In this document: positions 37,404 through 46,800 of the stretch, one piece after another
How the letters are laid out: every line of letters starts with the position of its first letter
Position numbering within the stretch: the stretch's first letter is position 1
Assembly: GCA_949358305.1 (NCBI GenBank)
Contig: CASHSZ010000035.1
Span: 30,001 to 93,411 of the forward strand
DNA length: 63,411 nucleotides
From: Strigamia acuminata
Lineage: Eukaryota; Arthropoda; Chilopoda; Geophilomorpha; Linotaeniidae
Direction: 5' to 3'
Notes under the pieces: generated by a model
Told to the model about the DNA's origin: nothing
Database searches by the model: none
Seen by the model: the letters and a program-made list of their open reading frames with translations, nothing else
Translations under genes and position numbers: made by a program

Positions 37404-37666
37404 CCAATCAACCAATTGACAACGACAACAATTGTTTCAACAATCCGACCATTCGTCCGCTTGTGTCTAAACGAGTGGAAGCGTGGAGAGGCGCGGAATT
37501 CGTCGCCATATTCTCGCTTGCCAGAAATGAAAAGAGAATAATTCGGTTTATCATTGTTTGATTGATCTGTGGTTTTATTCACCTTCCTTTCCTTTTCATT
37601 GATTGTGTTTTGCTGTTCAATTCTCGTTTGTATTTAATTTACGGTAATCTAATTTTTACATTTCAG

Positions 37667-38554
37667 ATGGAGAACGGAAAGAACGTCATCTGGGGTGAAG
37701 TGCGCCCGGGCACGAGGTGAGAGTGGTTGGTCGATCGATTGGTTTTATTTATTCGACACATTTTATTTTATTTCATTTTATTTTTATTTTATTTTTAAGG
37801 GGCCCATCGCGATTGTCGTTTGGGAAAAAGAACGTGAATAACCCCATCATTTGGGGTGAAATGCGCCCGGGCACGAGGTGAGAGTGGTTGGTCGATCGAT
37901 TGGTTTTATTTATTCGACACATTTTATTTTATTTCATTTTATTTTTATTTTATTTTTAAGGGGCCCATCGCGATTGTCGTTTGGGAAAAAGAACGTGAAT
38001 AACCCCATCATTTGGGGTGAAATGCGCCCGGGCACAAGGTGAGAGTGATTGGTCGATCGATTGGTTTTATTTATTTGACACTTTTTATTTCATTCTATTT
38101 TATTTTTATTTTATTTTTAAGGGGTTCGTCGCGATCGCCACCTTCGACGAGGTCGCCGCAGACCATCTATGTGCGGCCCGGGGAATTTGGTAATAACATA
38201 TTCTTCGGGCCGAGGCGCTATGTGCCAGAGTGAGTAAAGCAATTTATGGTCGATTCGTCGGTCGCGATTTGATTAATCATTTTTTTTTTTTTCCATAGTA
38301 ACTTACCATGGTTGCCACCTATGCGTGCCAATAATTTCCAATGCAACAGGCGCCACGCGCGGGATCGCCCAACACCACCGACGCATGGGTGGTCGGATAT
38401 CCCAAGATCCACCCGAAACTATGTGTTTCAATTCTGCACAACTTGCTACCAGTTTGGTGGTTGCAACCCGTTCGTCACCAGTTACCAGTCACCAGTCACC
38501 CGCGACCGCCACCAGTTCGTCGCGCTATATCTACCTGTCCAGTTAGTTAATTAA
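37667..38554 (+). CDS. Protein built from tandemly duplicated exons (five exons)
   Basis: Exons 37667-37716, 37800-37877, 37961-38038, 38122-38229 and 38299-38554, all joined in phase 2, give 189 aa. Exons 2 and 3 are the same 78-bp exon present twice, each encoding GPSRLSFGKKNVNNPIIWGE plus MRPGTR. Exon 1 carries the shorter version (VIWGEVRPGTR) and exon 4 a diverged one (IYVRPGEFGNNIFFGPRRYV). The final exon has a Cys/His-containing domain with FCTTCYQFGGC near its middle. Symmetrical phases mean that the number of repeats can change without loss of frame. No signal peptide or membrane segment is visible. Not recognised as a known family. Confidence 0.6.
37717..38038 (+). repeat. Two tandem 161-bp units, each an intron plus an exon
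   Basis: Units 37717-37877 and 37878-38038 are nearly identical through both intron and exon; I saw a single difference near the end (CACGAG against CACAAG). A third, diverged unit begins at 38039. The duplication is therefore recent. Confidence 0.9.
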
Positions 38555-38877
38555 TTATTCTTTTTATCATTCTTTTTTTTTTTTTTTGTTTGTTTGTTTG
38601 TTTGTTTGTTTGTTTGTTTGTTTGTTTGTTTGATATATATATATATACATATATTTTTTTTTCTTCCTCTTAGTGGGACATCGTTATCAAACGTAGCGCC
38701 ATCGGCGTAATTTTTCATTTTTTATTGTATTTTGTTCGTTTGTGGTTTATAATTTAAATAAAAATTGAATTTGAGATAAGTGGCCACGATTGATTGGGTT
38801 TATTTGATCGCAAAAAAAAAAAAAATTTAATTCGAATGAATCTATCGGTGTTAAAAACGACACGACCGGTTTGTTAG
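38555..38877. other. Intergenic stretch with (TTTG)n
   Basis: Contains about twelve TTTG units at 38585-38632, a (TA)n run and an AATAAA-like signal. It separates the convergent ends of the exon-repeat gene and the thymidine kinase. Nothing else seen. Confidence 0.7.
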
Positions 38878-39435
38878 TTAGCCGATTGGTGAACAATTTG
38901 CGAAACACGCGCGACACGTGGGGGCGTATTTCTCGGCACCCCCTATCACCACGACGTCTTCTTCGCCCGACGTCCGCTTCGTGAACGCGGCTTCCCCTCG
39001 ACACCGGTAGCACGTTGCCTTCAGCTTCACGATGTGCTCTGATTTCGGGAGCAAATCGCAGACTTGACCGAACGGGTTCAACTTGAAATCCCCATCGAGG
39101 GCCGCGATTACCACAGTCTTTCCTTTCTCTGCCATTTCTTGACAGAATTGTACCAAGTCCTCGAAAAACTGGCCCTCGTCAATCCCGATAATCCCGAAAT
39201 TTTCGGATTGTCTTCGGGCTTCCGCGAGGTTTTCGACGGCGCGCGCCGCTCTCGATTTTCCGTCACGAGCGACGATTTCTCCGGGAATGTGGCGGTTGTC
39301 GATTTTGGGCTTCAATAACAACGCTTCTTCTCCTTCTAGGCGCCTCAAGAGTTCAGTTGTTTTCCCTGCAAACATCGGGCCCACTATTAACTGGATATTG
39401 CCTCGTGGTCGATCCTCGATGGCCGACGTCGACAT
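38878..39435 (-). CDS. TK1: Thymidine kinase (type II, TK1-like), intronless
   Basis: Encodes 185 aa of the type II thymidine kinase family, which phosphorylates thymidine with ATP in the salvage route to dTTP in the cytosol. Seen: the P-loop GPMFAGKTTELLRR near residue 19, DEGQFF for the catalytic Glu, ALDGDFKLNPFG, a four-Cys zinc site (CYRC and CRAC), and the nucleotide loop VVIGGAEKY. The eukaryotic TK1 pattern is closely followed, but the C-terminal regulatory tail with a KEN box is absent; the protein ends CFANCSPIG. The whole domain lies in one exon, whereas animal TK1 genes usually have several introns. An acceptor-like CGATGGTAG sits 15 bp upstream, so a 5' non-coding exon may exist. 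Retrocopy, or acquisition from a virus or other source, would explain the missing introns. Confidence 0.9.
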   Translation of the reverse strand: MSTSAIEDRPRGNIQLIVGPMFAGKTTELLRRLEGEEALLLKPKIDNRHIPGEIVARDGKSRAARAVENLAEARRQSENFGIIGIDEGQFFEDLVQFCQEMAEKGKTVVIAALDGDFKLNPFGQVCDLLPKSEHIVKLKATCYRCRGEAAFTKRTSGEEDVVVIGGAEKYAPTCRACFANCSPIG

Positions 39436-40298
39436 CTCGTCTTGTTGCGTCTACCATCGAGGAAAAAGAGAAAGAATTTAAACGAATAAATGAAAAACGA
39501 AAAACTGACAAAATCGTGAGTCCGACTGCAAAACTAAAATTGGATAGAGATCGAGAACAAAATGGCGGTGATAGTGGTGTAACCACGGGGATTCCCGCCC
39601 GTGCTCGCGCATCGACCCGTTCTGGTTCATTTAGTTAGTTGGTCGGTCGGTTTAATTGACGAGTCGGTCAAATTGTTGGAGATTCTTCCCCTTTTTCTAT
39701 TTTGAAAATTGACTAGGTTTGCTTACCGTGCAAACGAAACTCGATATAGCGAATGAACCAATGCGTACAAGTGCGCGAAGCAAAGCGCGGTATGGTAGGA
39801 AAGCTTTAGCCCGTCGCTCGCTGCAAAGACGCGAGAATACGACGCGACACTCGGTGACACAAATTAGAAATTAAGAAAAAAAATAAATAAATAAATAAAG
39901 AAATAAAAAAAAATAAAGAGAGGATTCTTTCCATTCTCTTCTTTACGTTTTCTCTTTTCCTCTCCATTTCTTTGCGCCCACCCGCGAGAGAAGCGCACAT
40001 CAGTGCACCAACGCAAACGCGTCGCCTCTAATGGTACGCGCGTTTGAGCGCGCCCTAATGCGTGATAATGAACGCAACGTGGTCGAGAGGGGCGACAATC
40101 AGAATTTAATGAAATGAATATTTTTTTTTTTTTTTTTTTTTCAGTTTGATTTGAGATTATTGAAATATTAAAATTTACAATTAAAATAGCACACAATTCC
40201 AGACGCAATCACAATTGCGAACAATGATGGATTCTGGGATTAATTTAAAGTTTGCGTTAAATCGTAAATGCGCATGCGCAGATACCGCGCAGCGAGGT
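39436..40298. other. Region between thymidine kinase and the retrotransposon
   Basis: Upstream region of the kinase. No gene supported. Contains (AAAT)n near 39877-39900, a module GTACGCGCGTTTGAGCGCG (40034) shared with the repeats at 27175 and 28860, and a poly-T run at 40122-40141. The retrotransposon entered at AGGT (40295-40298). Confidence 0.6.
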
Positions 40299-40929
40299 TG
40301 TGGTGATTCGGCATCACCTGAAGAAGTAATTAGCGGTGATTATTGTGTTACTAATACTCGCCACTAGAGCGCGCTAGAAATACCGACTAGACTGACTAGT
40401 CTCGTGTTTCTGCGAACCTGCATAATCGGAAGGATTTGCATATGACGTCATTTCCGGTTAGTATATAACGCCGATACTTGACCGGAAACGACACTACAGT
40501 TACCACATTTCAGCAAGAGCACCATTTACCTCACCTTTCAGGCCGTTTCACGGATTGATCGAGGACCGGTGCCCGCTGACCATCTCAACTGTACAACAGC
40601 CACATTTATTTAGCGTAGCCAATCTACGCTAGAATAAATATTCGAACGATATTCGTTTAATTCGCACGAGAAAGCGAATTCTCGCGTGTTCATAATAACA
40701 CGTGGAAATACCCTAGACAACAAACATAGACCACGCGTAGGACTAAACAATTGGATCCGCCATTGTTTAGCGGCAACTCGTATTCGCAGCCGAATCCGAG
40801 GACCAACACAGGAAACATCTTGACTTATATTTGTATTAGTAAGCGTGTTTTAATAAAGCAGTATTTGAAATATATTGTATTCCCGAGTGTATTATTTATT
40901 ATCTTTAACCACAAAGTCGAATCACGACA
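40299..40929 (+). repeat. 5' LTR (631 bp)
   Basis: Begins TGTGGTGATTCGG and ends AATCACGACA. It carries a CRE-like TGACGTCA, a TATATAA box and two AATAAA signals (40633-40638 and 40852-40857). No differences from the 3' LTR were seen. Confidence 0.97.
40443..40468 (+). promoter_or_regulatory. LTR promoter: CRE-like site and TATA box
   Basis: TGACGTCA (40443-40450), the consensus for CREB/ATF-type bZIP factors, lies 11 bp before TATATAA (40462-40468). Transcription would start about 30 bp further on and so define the U3/R border. Repeated in the 3' LTR at 51602-51627. Confidence 0.6.
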
Positions 40930-40931
40930 CG

Positions 40932-40949
40932 TGGGGGTCTGTCCGGGAT
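40932..40949 (+). other. Primer binding site, tRNA-Pro-like
   Basis: TGGGGGTCTGTCCGGGAT starts two bases after the LTR. It begins with TGG, as needed to pair with the CCA end of a tRNA. From memory it is close to the tRNA-Pro site of murine gammaretroviruses, with differences in the middle. The exact primer tRNA in this host is not established. Confidence 0.65.
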
Positions 40950-41021
40950 AGATTTGCTAACCTTAAGACAATACTTTAAATACTAACCGGGATCTTTCGA
41001 TCGATCATTATATCGTAAGAA

Positions 41022-43868
41022 ATGACAAAAACTACCGCAGAAGATAGAAAAAGGCGTAACGACGAAAAGGATAGAAAAGAAGCCGAAGAAATCGAACGCC
41101 AAAAAGCGGAAGAAGCGAACCACGTGGAACCAGAAGTCGAGACTAACTCGACTAAAGTTTCAACGGAATCATCAAGTGAAAGCCTTCCCCTTGCAAGACA
41201 ACTTCCGTTTACGGGAGGCGAATTCGAAGGATCAGGAAGCTCTCACGAAGAAAACGGACTAAATAAATCGTTCGAAAACCCTCGATTCGGATTGAAAAGC
41301 CCAAGACCTGTCGAAAAGGATCCCAGTGAAATGGATCTAATGACTCTTCTAAATAAAGCGGCAAACACAAGTGCCGCAATGATCAACGAGGCTGCCCGCG
41401 CAGACCAAGCAAGAACAGTCGCGTTAGAGAAGAAGAAAAACGAATTGATGGAAGATTTAGCCAGAGAGCATCGCGAGAAATTAGCTGCCATGGAACAGAG
41501 CTTGGCACAAGAACACCAAGCTAAACAAATGGCACTGGAGCGCGAGCTGGCTCGAGAATTGCTCGCGAAGCAGAAAATAATCGAACGAGAAATGGCAAAG
41601 GACTGCCAGATCCGGCCGCCAAGCAACGGGTTAAGCCAGCATTCGGAGCCAAACTCCGTACAGAGCTCCCCAGAACGGTCTCACACAGCTAAGGAGCTGG
41701 TAGCCAAAGCAATAGAAGTAACTCGGGTAGCTTGCGCACACGGCATCGAGATCGACCAGGACAAGGATCCCTACGCAGAGCTAAGCCGAGTAATCGACCT
41801 AGTAAATCAGAGGACTGAAAAACGATCGGCAGATAACACGGCCAGACGCGGAGAGAAACGACGTCGGGTCGGAGCAGATCGACAACAGTCCGAGACAGGC
41901 GGCGAAGCAACGTCAGACAGCGAAAGTATCGACTCTCAAGCATCTCACGGCAGTATCCGAGTCAACGGACTAGATAGCATCTTGAACGAATCGGACGAAG
42001 TCAAAGGAGAACTGTACGAGGCGTTTATACAAGATAGGAGGAATAATCAGGGCGCGCAATCATGGGCAATAAAAAACTCATTCGCAATGAAAACTGGCCA
42101 AACCAGTAATAACAACCCAGGCGACCCTAACGCAGAACTAATCAGATGTATAAATCAGAAGAATCAAATACGCAACGAAGTAGGTCAAAATAAACTGGCC
42201 ATGCCGACGCTCGAGGAGATTAACGCAGTTAAAAATCACCTCGAAAAGAAACACGCCGCCGAAGCGTATGCTGGGAGAGATTCCTACGTTTTTATCAAAA
42301 AAACGAACGAAGGCCTCACGGGGACCCGACTGGACGATCTGATACCGCCCGGAACAAAGTTGAGCCAAACCTCCGCTCCAGAGAAAGCGAACCCAGATAA
42401 CTCAACCATAGCGCAAGACCTCACGAATAACCCGAACACCGCGGGATCATCAGGGAAAACGTCGTTCCAACACAATCAGTTCGGACTGACGGGCAACGGT
42501 ACGCATTACCCAAGCCTCCCTTCCGACAATCCACGATCATCACCGCTGCTTAGTGAGACTGACTCGCTAAGCAACCAACTACGGACGATGAGAGACGAAC
42601 TCCTTCAGGCCATGGACCAAAAGCTTCAACAAAGCCGTGGCCAAGAGACCGAGGAGGACGATCGAAGCGAAGGATTGTTGAAACGTTACTCCGCAGACCG
42701 ATGGCTGTATTCTCGCAAGGATAACAACATCAAGTGGACGACCCTGAGACTAATTAAGTTCGACGGATCCTGGAACGCCGGCAACTTGTTTTTGGACGAA
42801 GTCGCCCTGACGATTAATCGCTTAGGAGCGGAACCCGACGAAATGGTTGCACGCGGAATACCAGAAATGCTGATCAACCGGGCCCGAAACTGGTACGCTG
42901 ATGTCCAACCCCGAAACTGGGAAGATTTCGTCATAAAGTTCCACAATCAATATGGCGAGACGAGCCAAGAAATCCAGAAAAGAGTAAGCTCTATGAAGCA
43001 AGCTCCCGGGGAAACTCTGAGGGAATACGTACAACGAGCCGACAGCCTGTTTCGTGAAATGGACAAACCATTTGACCAACACGCTCAGAAAGCTCTCTTC
43101 GAACAAGGACTAAACGAAACCGCAACCAAAGTCCTACGAGAAATGAACGCTCCTAAGGGGGATAATTTCAAAGCCATCCTAGCTTTCGTCGAGAAGAAAC
43201 ACACCGAAGTAAATGCTCGGTATAACGAAAATCTGACAAAAGAAGAGCGAGCTCTAGGAGTGGCCCGACAGCAACGAATACAGGAGCGCAGCATAGACTC
43301 CACTAAGCTGCTCCAATCGCGAAATTATCTAAACGGAAGTATAGAGCCACTCCCCTCAAAGAAAAACCAACAAGCTTCTAACCCTTTACCACCTCCGAGT
43401 AAGGCCTATCGCACGCAAACTAACGCCGCCGAGGAAAAGTCGGAAGACGAAGTAAGCGAAGACTCTGAGCAATTCTCGGAAAGCGATGAGGCTGACGAAG
43501 GTATCAACGATGTGGTACACGCAAACATGGGGAAGGAACTGGCGCCCAGCTACCGACCTCAGATGAAGTCCAGAAAATCGGAACACCACAACCCGAAAAC
43601 AGAGGCGACTTCCGAGAAGAAGGACTACCCCAAAAAACCTTTTGAGCGGGAGGGAAAGAAGAAAAGCCCTTGTAATTTCTGTAACGAAGACGGCCACTGG
43701 CGTCAGGCCTGCCCAAAACTGGCAAAGAAAAAAGCCGACGACAAGGCCGCAGAGCGTGAGGAGCTAGTGAAATTGCTCGCGAAGGAACAAGACAAAATCT
43801 TGAAGGAACTCACCGCCAAACTCGACAGTATGACAAAAAACTGGAACTCGCGGGCGGAACAAAAGTGA
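41022..43868 (+). CDS. gag: Gag polyprotein of the Gypsy element
   Basis: 948 aa, long for a Gypsy Gag. The first 200 residues are charged with a probable coiled coil (EHREKLAAMEQSLAQEHQAK). Residues about 570-720 match the capsid-like retrotransposon Gag domain (KFDGSWNAGNLFLDEVALTI ... WEDFVIKFHNQYG). A single CCHC knuckle, C-N-F-C-N-E-D-G-H-W-R-Q-A-C, lies at residues 884-897 near the C terminus and would bind RNA. The product forms the particle in which reverse transcription takes place. The start is the first ATG after the primer site, 72 bp downstream. The end overlaps pol by four bases, with the slippery site 25 bases before the stop. Confidence 0.93.
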   Translation: MTKTTAEDRKRRNDEKDRKEAEEIERQKAEEANHVEPEVETNSTKVSTESSSESLPLARQLPFTGGEFEGSGSSHEENGLNKSFENPRFGLKSPRPVEKDPSEMDLMTLLNKAANTSAAMINEAARADQARTVALEKKKNELMEDLAREHREKLAAMEQSLAQEHQAKQMALERELARELLAKQKIIEREMAKDCQIRPPSNGLSQHSEPNSVQSSPERSHTAKELVAKAIEVTRVACAHGIEIDQDKDPYAELSRVIDLVNQRTEKRSADNTARRGEKRRRVGADRQQSETGGEATSDSESIDSQASHGSIRVNGLDSILNESDEVKGELYEAFIQDRRNNQGAQSWAIKNSFAMKTGQTSNNNPGDPNAELIRCINQKNQIRNEVGQNKLAMPTLEEINAVKNHLEKKHAAEAYAGRDSYVFIKKTNEGLTGTRLDDLIPPGTKLSQTSAPEKANPDNSTIAQDLTNNPNTAGSSGKTSFQHNQFGLTGNGTHYPSLPSDNPRSSPLLSETDSLSNQLRTMRDELLQAMDQKLQQSRGQETEEDDRSEGLLKRYSADRWLYSRKDNNIKWTTLRLIKFDGSWNAGNLFLDEVALTINRLGAEPDEMVARGIPEMLINRARNWYADVQPRNWEDFVIKFHNQYGETSQEIQKRVSSMKQAPGETLREYVQRADSLFREMDKPFDQHAQKALFEQGLNETATKVLREMNAPKGDNFKAILAFVEKKHTEVNARYNENLTKEERALGVARQQRIQERSIDSTKLLQSRNYLNGSIEPLPSKKNQQASNPLPPPSKAYRTQTNAAEEKSEDEVSEDSEQFSESDEADEGINDVVHANMGKELAPSYRPQMKSRKSEHHNPKTEATSEKKDYPKKPFEREGKKKSPCNFCNEDGHWRQACPKLAKKKADDKAAEREELVKLLAKEQDKILKELTAKLDSMTKNWNSRAEQK
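43835..43841 (+). promoter_or_regulatory. -1 ribosomal frameshift slippery site A AAA AAC
   Basis: In the gag frame the codons read ACA AAA AAC, giving the canonical heptamer A AAA AAC. Pol is in the -1 frame and is open at this point. The gag stop (43866-43868) lies 25 bases after the heptamer. This is the standard arrangement for making a Gag-Pol fusion in a minority of translations. A downstream stimulatory structure was not worked out. Confidence 0.75.
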
Positions 43869-46800
43869 TTCCACATCCGCTCGCGATAACTTCGAAAACG
43901 ATGGACCTTACTCTGGTGGAAAAACAAATTAAAGAAATGGAAAAATTGTTGGAATTCTTCGAGGAAGCTGCCAACGAGGAAGTCACAACTCCAACCAAAA
44001 AACGGAAATTCGAAATTAGAGACGAAGACGGTATAGCCAACGCTTTCATGACTTTGCCGCTTGACCAAGGGGCCAATCCTCTTAAAAAGCGAATACTTCG
44101 TTGCAACCTATCAACAGAAGCGAAGAGCGTACTGGCTAAAATACCAGTCTCTTTCGGCAAAAAGGTGTTAATGGGACTACTCGACTCGGGAGCGGATCAG
44201 TCGTTTATCTCCACCGACTTATTCGAATCACTCGAAGAAAAAATACAGAAAAAATTACGGGGAATGAACGAGAACATTCGAGTTCTTACAGCAGCGGGAG
44301 AAGTTAGAGCAGTGGGGACGTTATCAACCGATTTTGTATGGGAAGGAGGCACGATTAAGCATTTCTTCATCGTGTTACCAACCCGAGACACAATCCTGCT
44401 GATAGGAATGGATTTGATGGAACGGATGAACATCCAGCCCAACCCAGTCACACGTTCGTGGAATTACATCGACAACCACGAGGACCCACGACTACCCATA
44501 ATACCTCCGGAACTCCTAGACAAAGCTAAGGACGACGAGGAATGGGGAGGAGGCGAAATTAAGAAGTTCATCCAAGACTATAATTTTAAGTCGTTTAATA
44601 CTATCCTCCAAGAGGAGAATTTAATACATAATCTGGCCATGGACGCCAATCTTGGAGAAGAACAAACGAAACTCCTCGAGGAAATGCTCAAGAAGCACTC
44701 GAAGAACTTAAATAAAGATCCAGGAAAGACTAGTTACGTAATGCACGAGATCGAATTGGTTACGGGAAAACCGGTGCGAGTACCTTTTAAAACTATGAAT
44801 CCCCAAAAGAGACATATCGTAAGAACGATGTGCAACGAGTTGCTCGAAAAAGGGATCGTGTCGCACGCCATCGGAGAATATGGAATGAGGATTGTCCTCG
44901 TCATGCGACCAGGCTCCGAACCGCGCCTCTGCATCGATTATAGACCTTTAAACGCCATAACCGTCATCGACCCCATCCAAATGCCGTCAATAGAAGCGAT
45001 TCTACGGGAGCTCGCCCCATTTAACTGGGTCACGACCATGGACTTGTCCAAGGGTTACTGGCAGGTTGAATTGCGGGAAGAGGATAAAGAGAAAACAGCT
45101 TTTTGGGCACCACAGGGTCGACTGATGTTTAATGTAATGCCCTTCGGGTTAGTAAACGCACCCGCCACCTTTCAAAAACTAATAGAAAAAGTTCTCGGCG
45201 ATGCCTTACACAAATACGCATGGGCTTACCTCGATGATATAGTCATAGTCTCCCAAACTTTTGAAGACCACCTGATACACGTGAATGACGTCATGGAGCG
45301 ACTCACAAAAGCCGGTCTAAACATTCATCCAGGGAAAAGTAAATTTTGCCGCAAAGAATTGGCATTCCTGGGTTACACAGTCGGAACAGGTGGCCTATCC
45401 ATCGACCCGAAAAAGACCCAGGCGATTAGCCAGTTCCCCGCCCCGGAAGATGTAAAAGGAGTCCAACGTTTCATGGGCATGGTGAATTTCTTCAATCGAT
45501 TGCTCCCAAATTTGGCAGACGTCGCGGCACCCATCACAGATCTGTTACGCAACGATAAAGATTTCGAGTGGACTGACCACTGCGAAACATCGTTTAACAA
45601 GATAAAACAAATGCTGATCGATGTAAAACGAATTCCCCTACCAGATCTTAATCGAGAATTCACTCTTCACACCGACGCCAGTCGAATTGGCCTAGGTGCT
45701 GCGTTGCTTCAAAAGCATGACATCGACGGAGTAGTGTTAGAGGTCCCGACGATGTTCATCAGCCGGAAATTACAAGCAGCCGAAAAGAATTATAATGCGA
45801 CAGAGTTAGAATGTCTAGCCGTCGTCTGGGCAATCCGAAAATTCAGACCATACCTGGAATTTACCAAGTTCAACGTACAAACTGACCACGAAGCACTAAA
45901 GTGGTTAATGGCGTTGAAGGAACCGTCCGGAAGAATGGCTCGCTGGCAGCTAGAATTAATGGCTTGTGACTTAATCATTGAATACCGACCCGGAAAATTC
46001 AACGTCGTGGCAGACGCCCTCTCACGAGCCCCAGCTTCAGACCCCGAAGACGAGACCGACTGCGGAGAGGACGACTCACGCCTCTTCTACTGTCCGAACC
46101 CCGTCCGAAAATGGGAATTTAAAAAGCTAAACGAATTACCCAAGGAGAAACTCGAGTCAGGAGACCAAAATTATTACAATTATTGGCTCCGAGCATACCA
46201 GTCTGTCAAGGACGCTCACCCAAATTACGAGCTAACGATAGAACCTCGAATCTCCGACAAGTACGTTCGAGCATTCGTCGCCCACGTAAGCAAGGGGACG
46301 AATAGTAAGCCGCCCACCAGGGACGAATTAATAGCCGCCCAGATGACAGACGACTTCTGTAAAACTTATCGAAACTTCATCACAGATAAAAAATTTCCCG
46401 ACGAGAATTTCGACGAAATCCAACGCGAAGAATTCGAAAGAGAAGCCTCCACGTACTTAATCGAGGATGGACTTCTACTAAAACACCACCCGAATTTCCG
46501 CGATGATCTGACGGAGACGGGAACTTCGATGAAAGTCGTTATACCCAGGAGTCTGCTGACAAGGTTTCTGTGGATGGTCCACGGACACCCGCTCGCCGGA
46601 CATTCTGGAGTGGCCAGAACGATCTACCGAGCAAATCAACTTTATTTCTGGCCAAAAATGACCCGAGATATCGTTCGTTTTATTCATCACTGCCCCAGAT
46701 GCCAAGCGTGCAAGCCGAGGACGCCCAAGAGCTACGAGAGAATCTCACTTGGCCCTTTCGCACCCTTCGATTGCTGGAGCGTGGATTTAATGGGCCCAAA

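Noticed and set aside
40751-40951. 66-aa ORF in the LTR (also at 51910)
   Set aside because: Lies across the U5/primer-site boundary of both LTRs; it is LTR sequence, not a gene.
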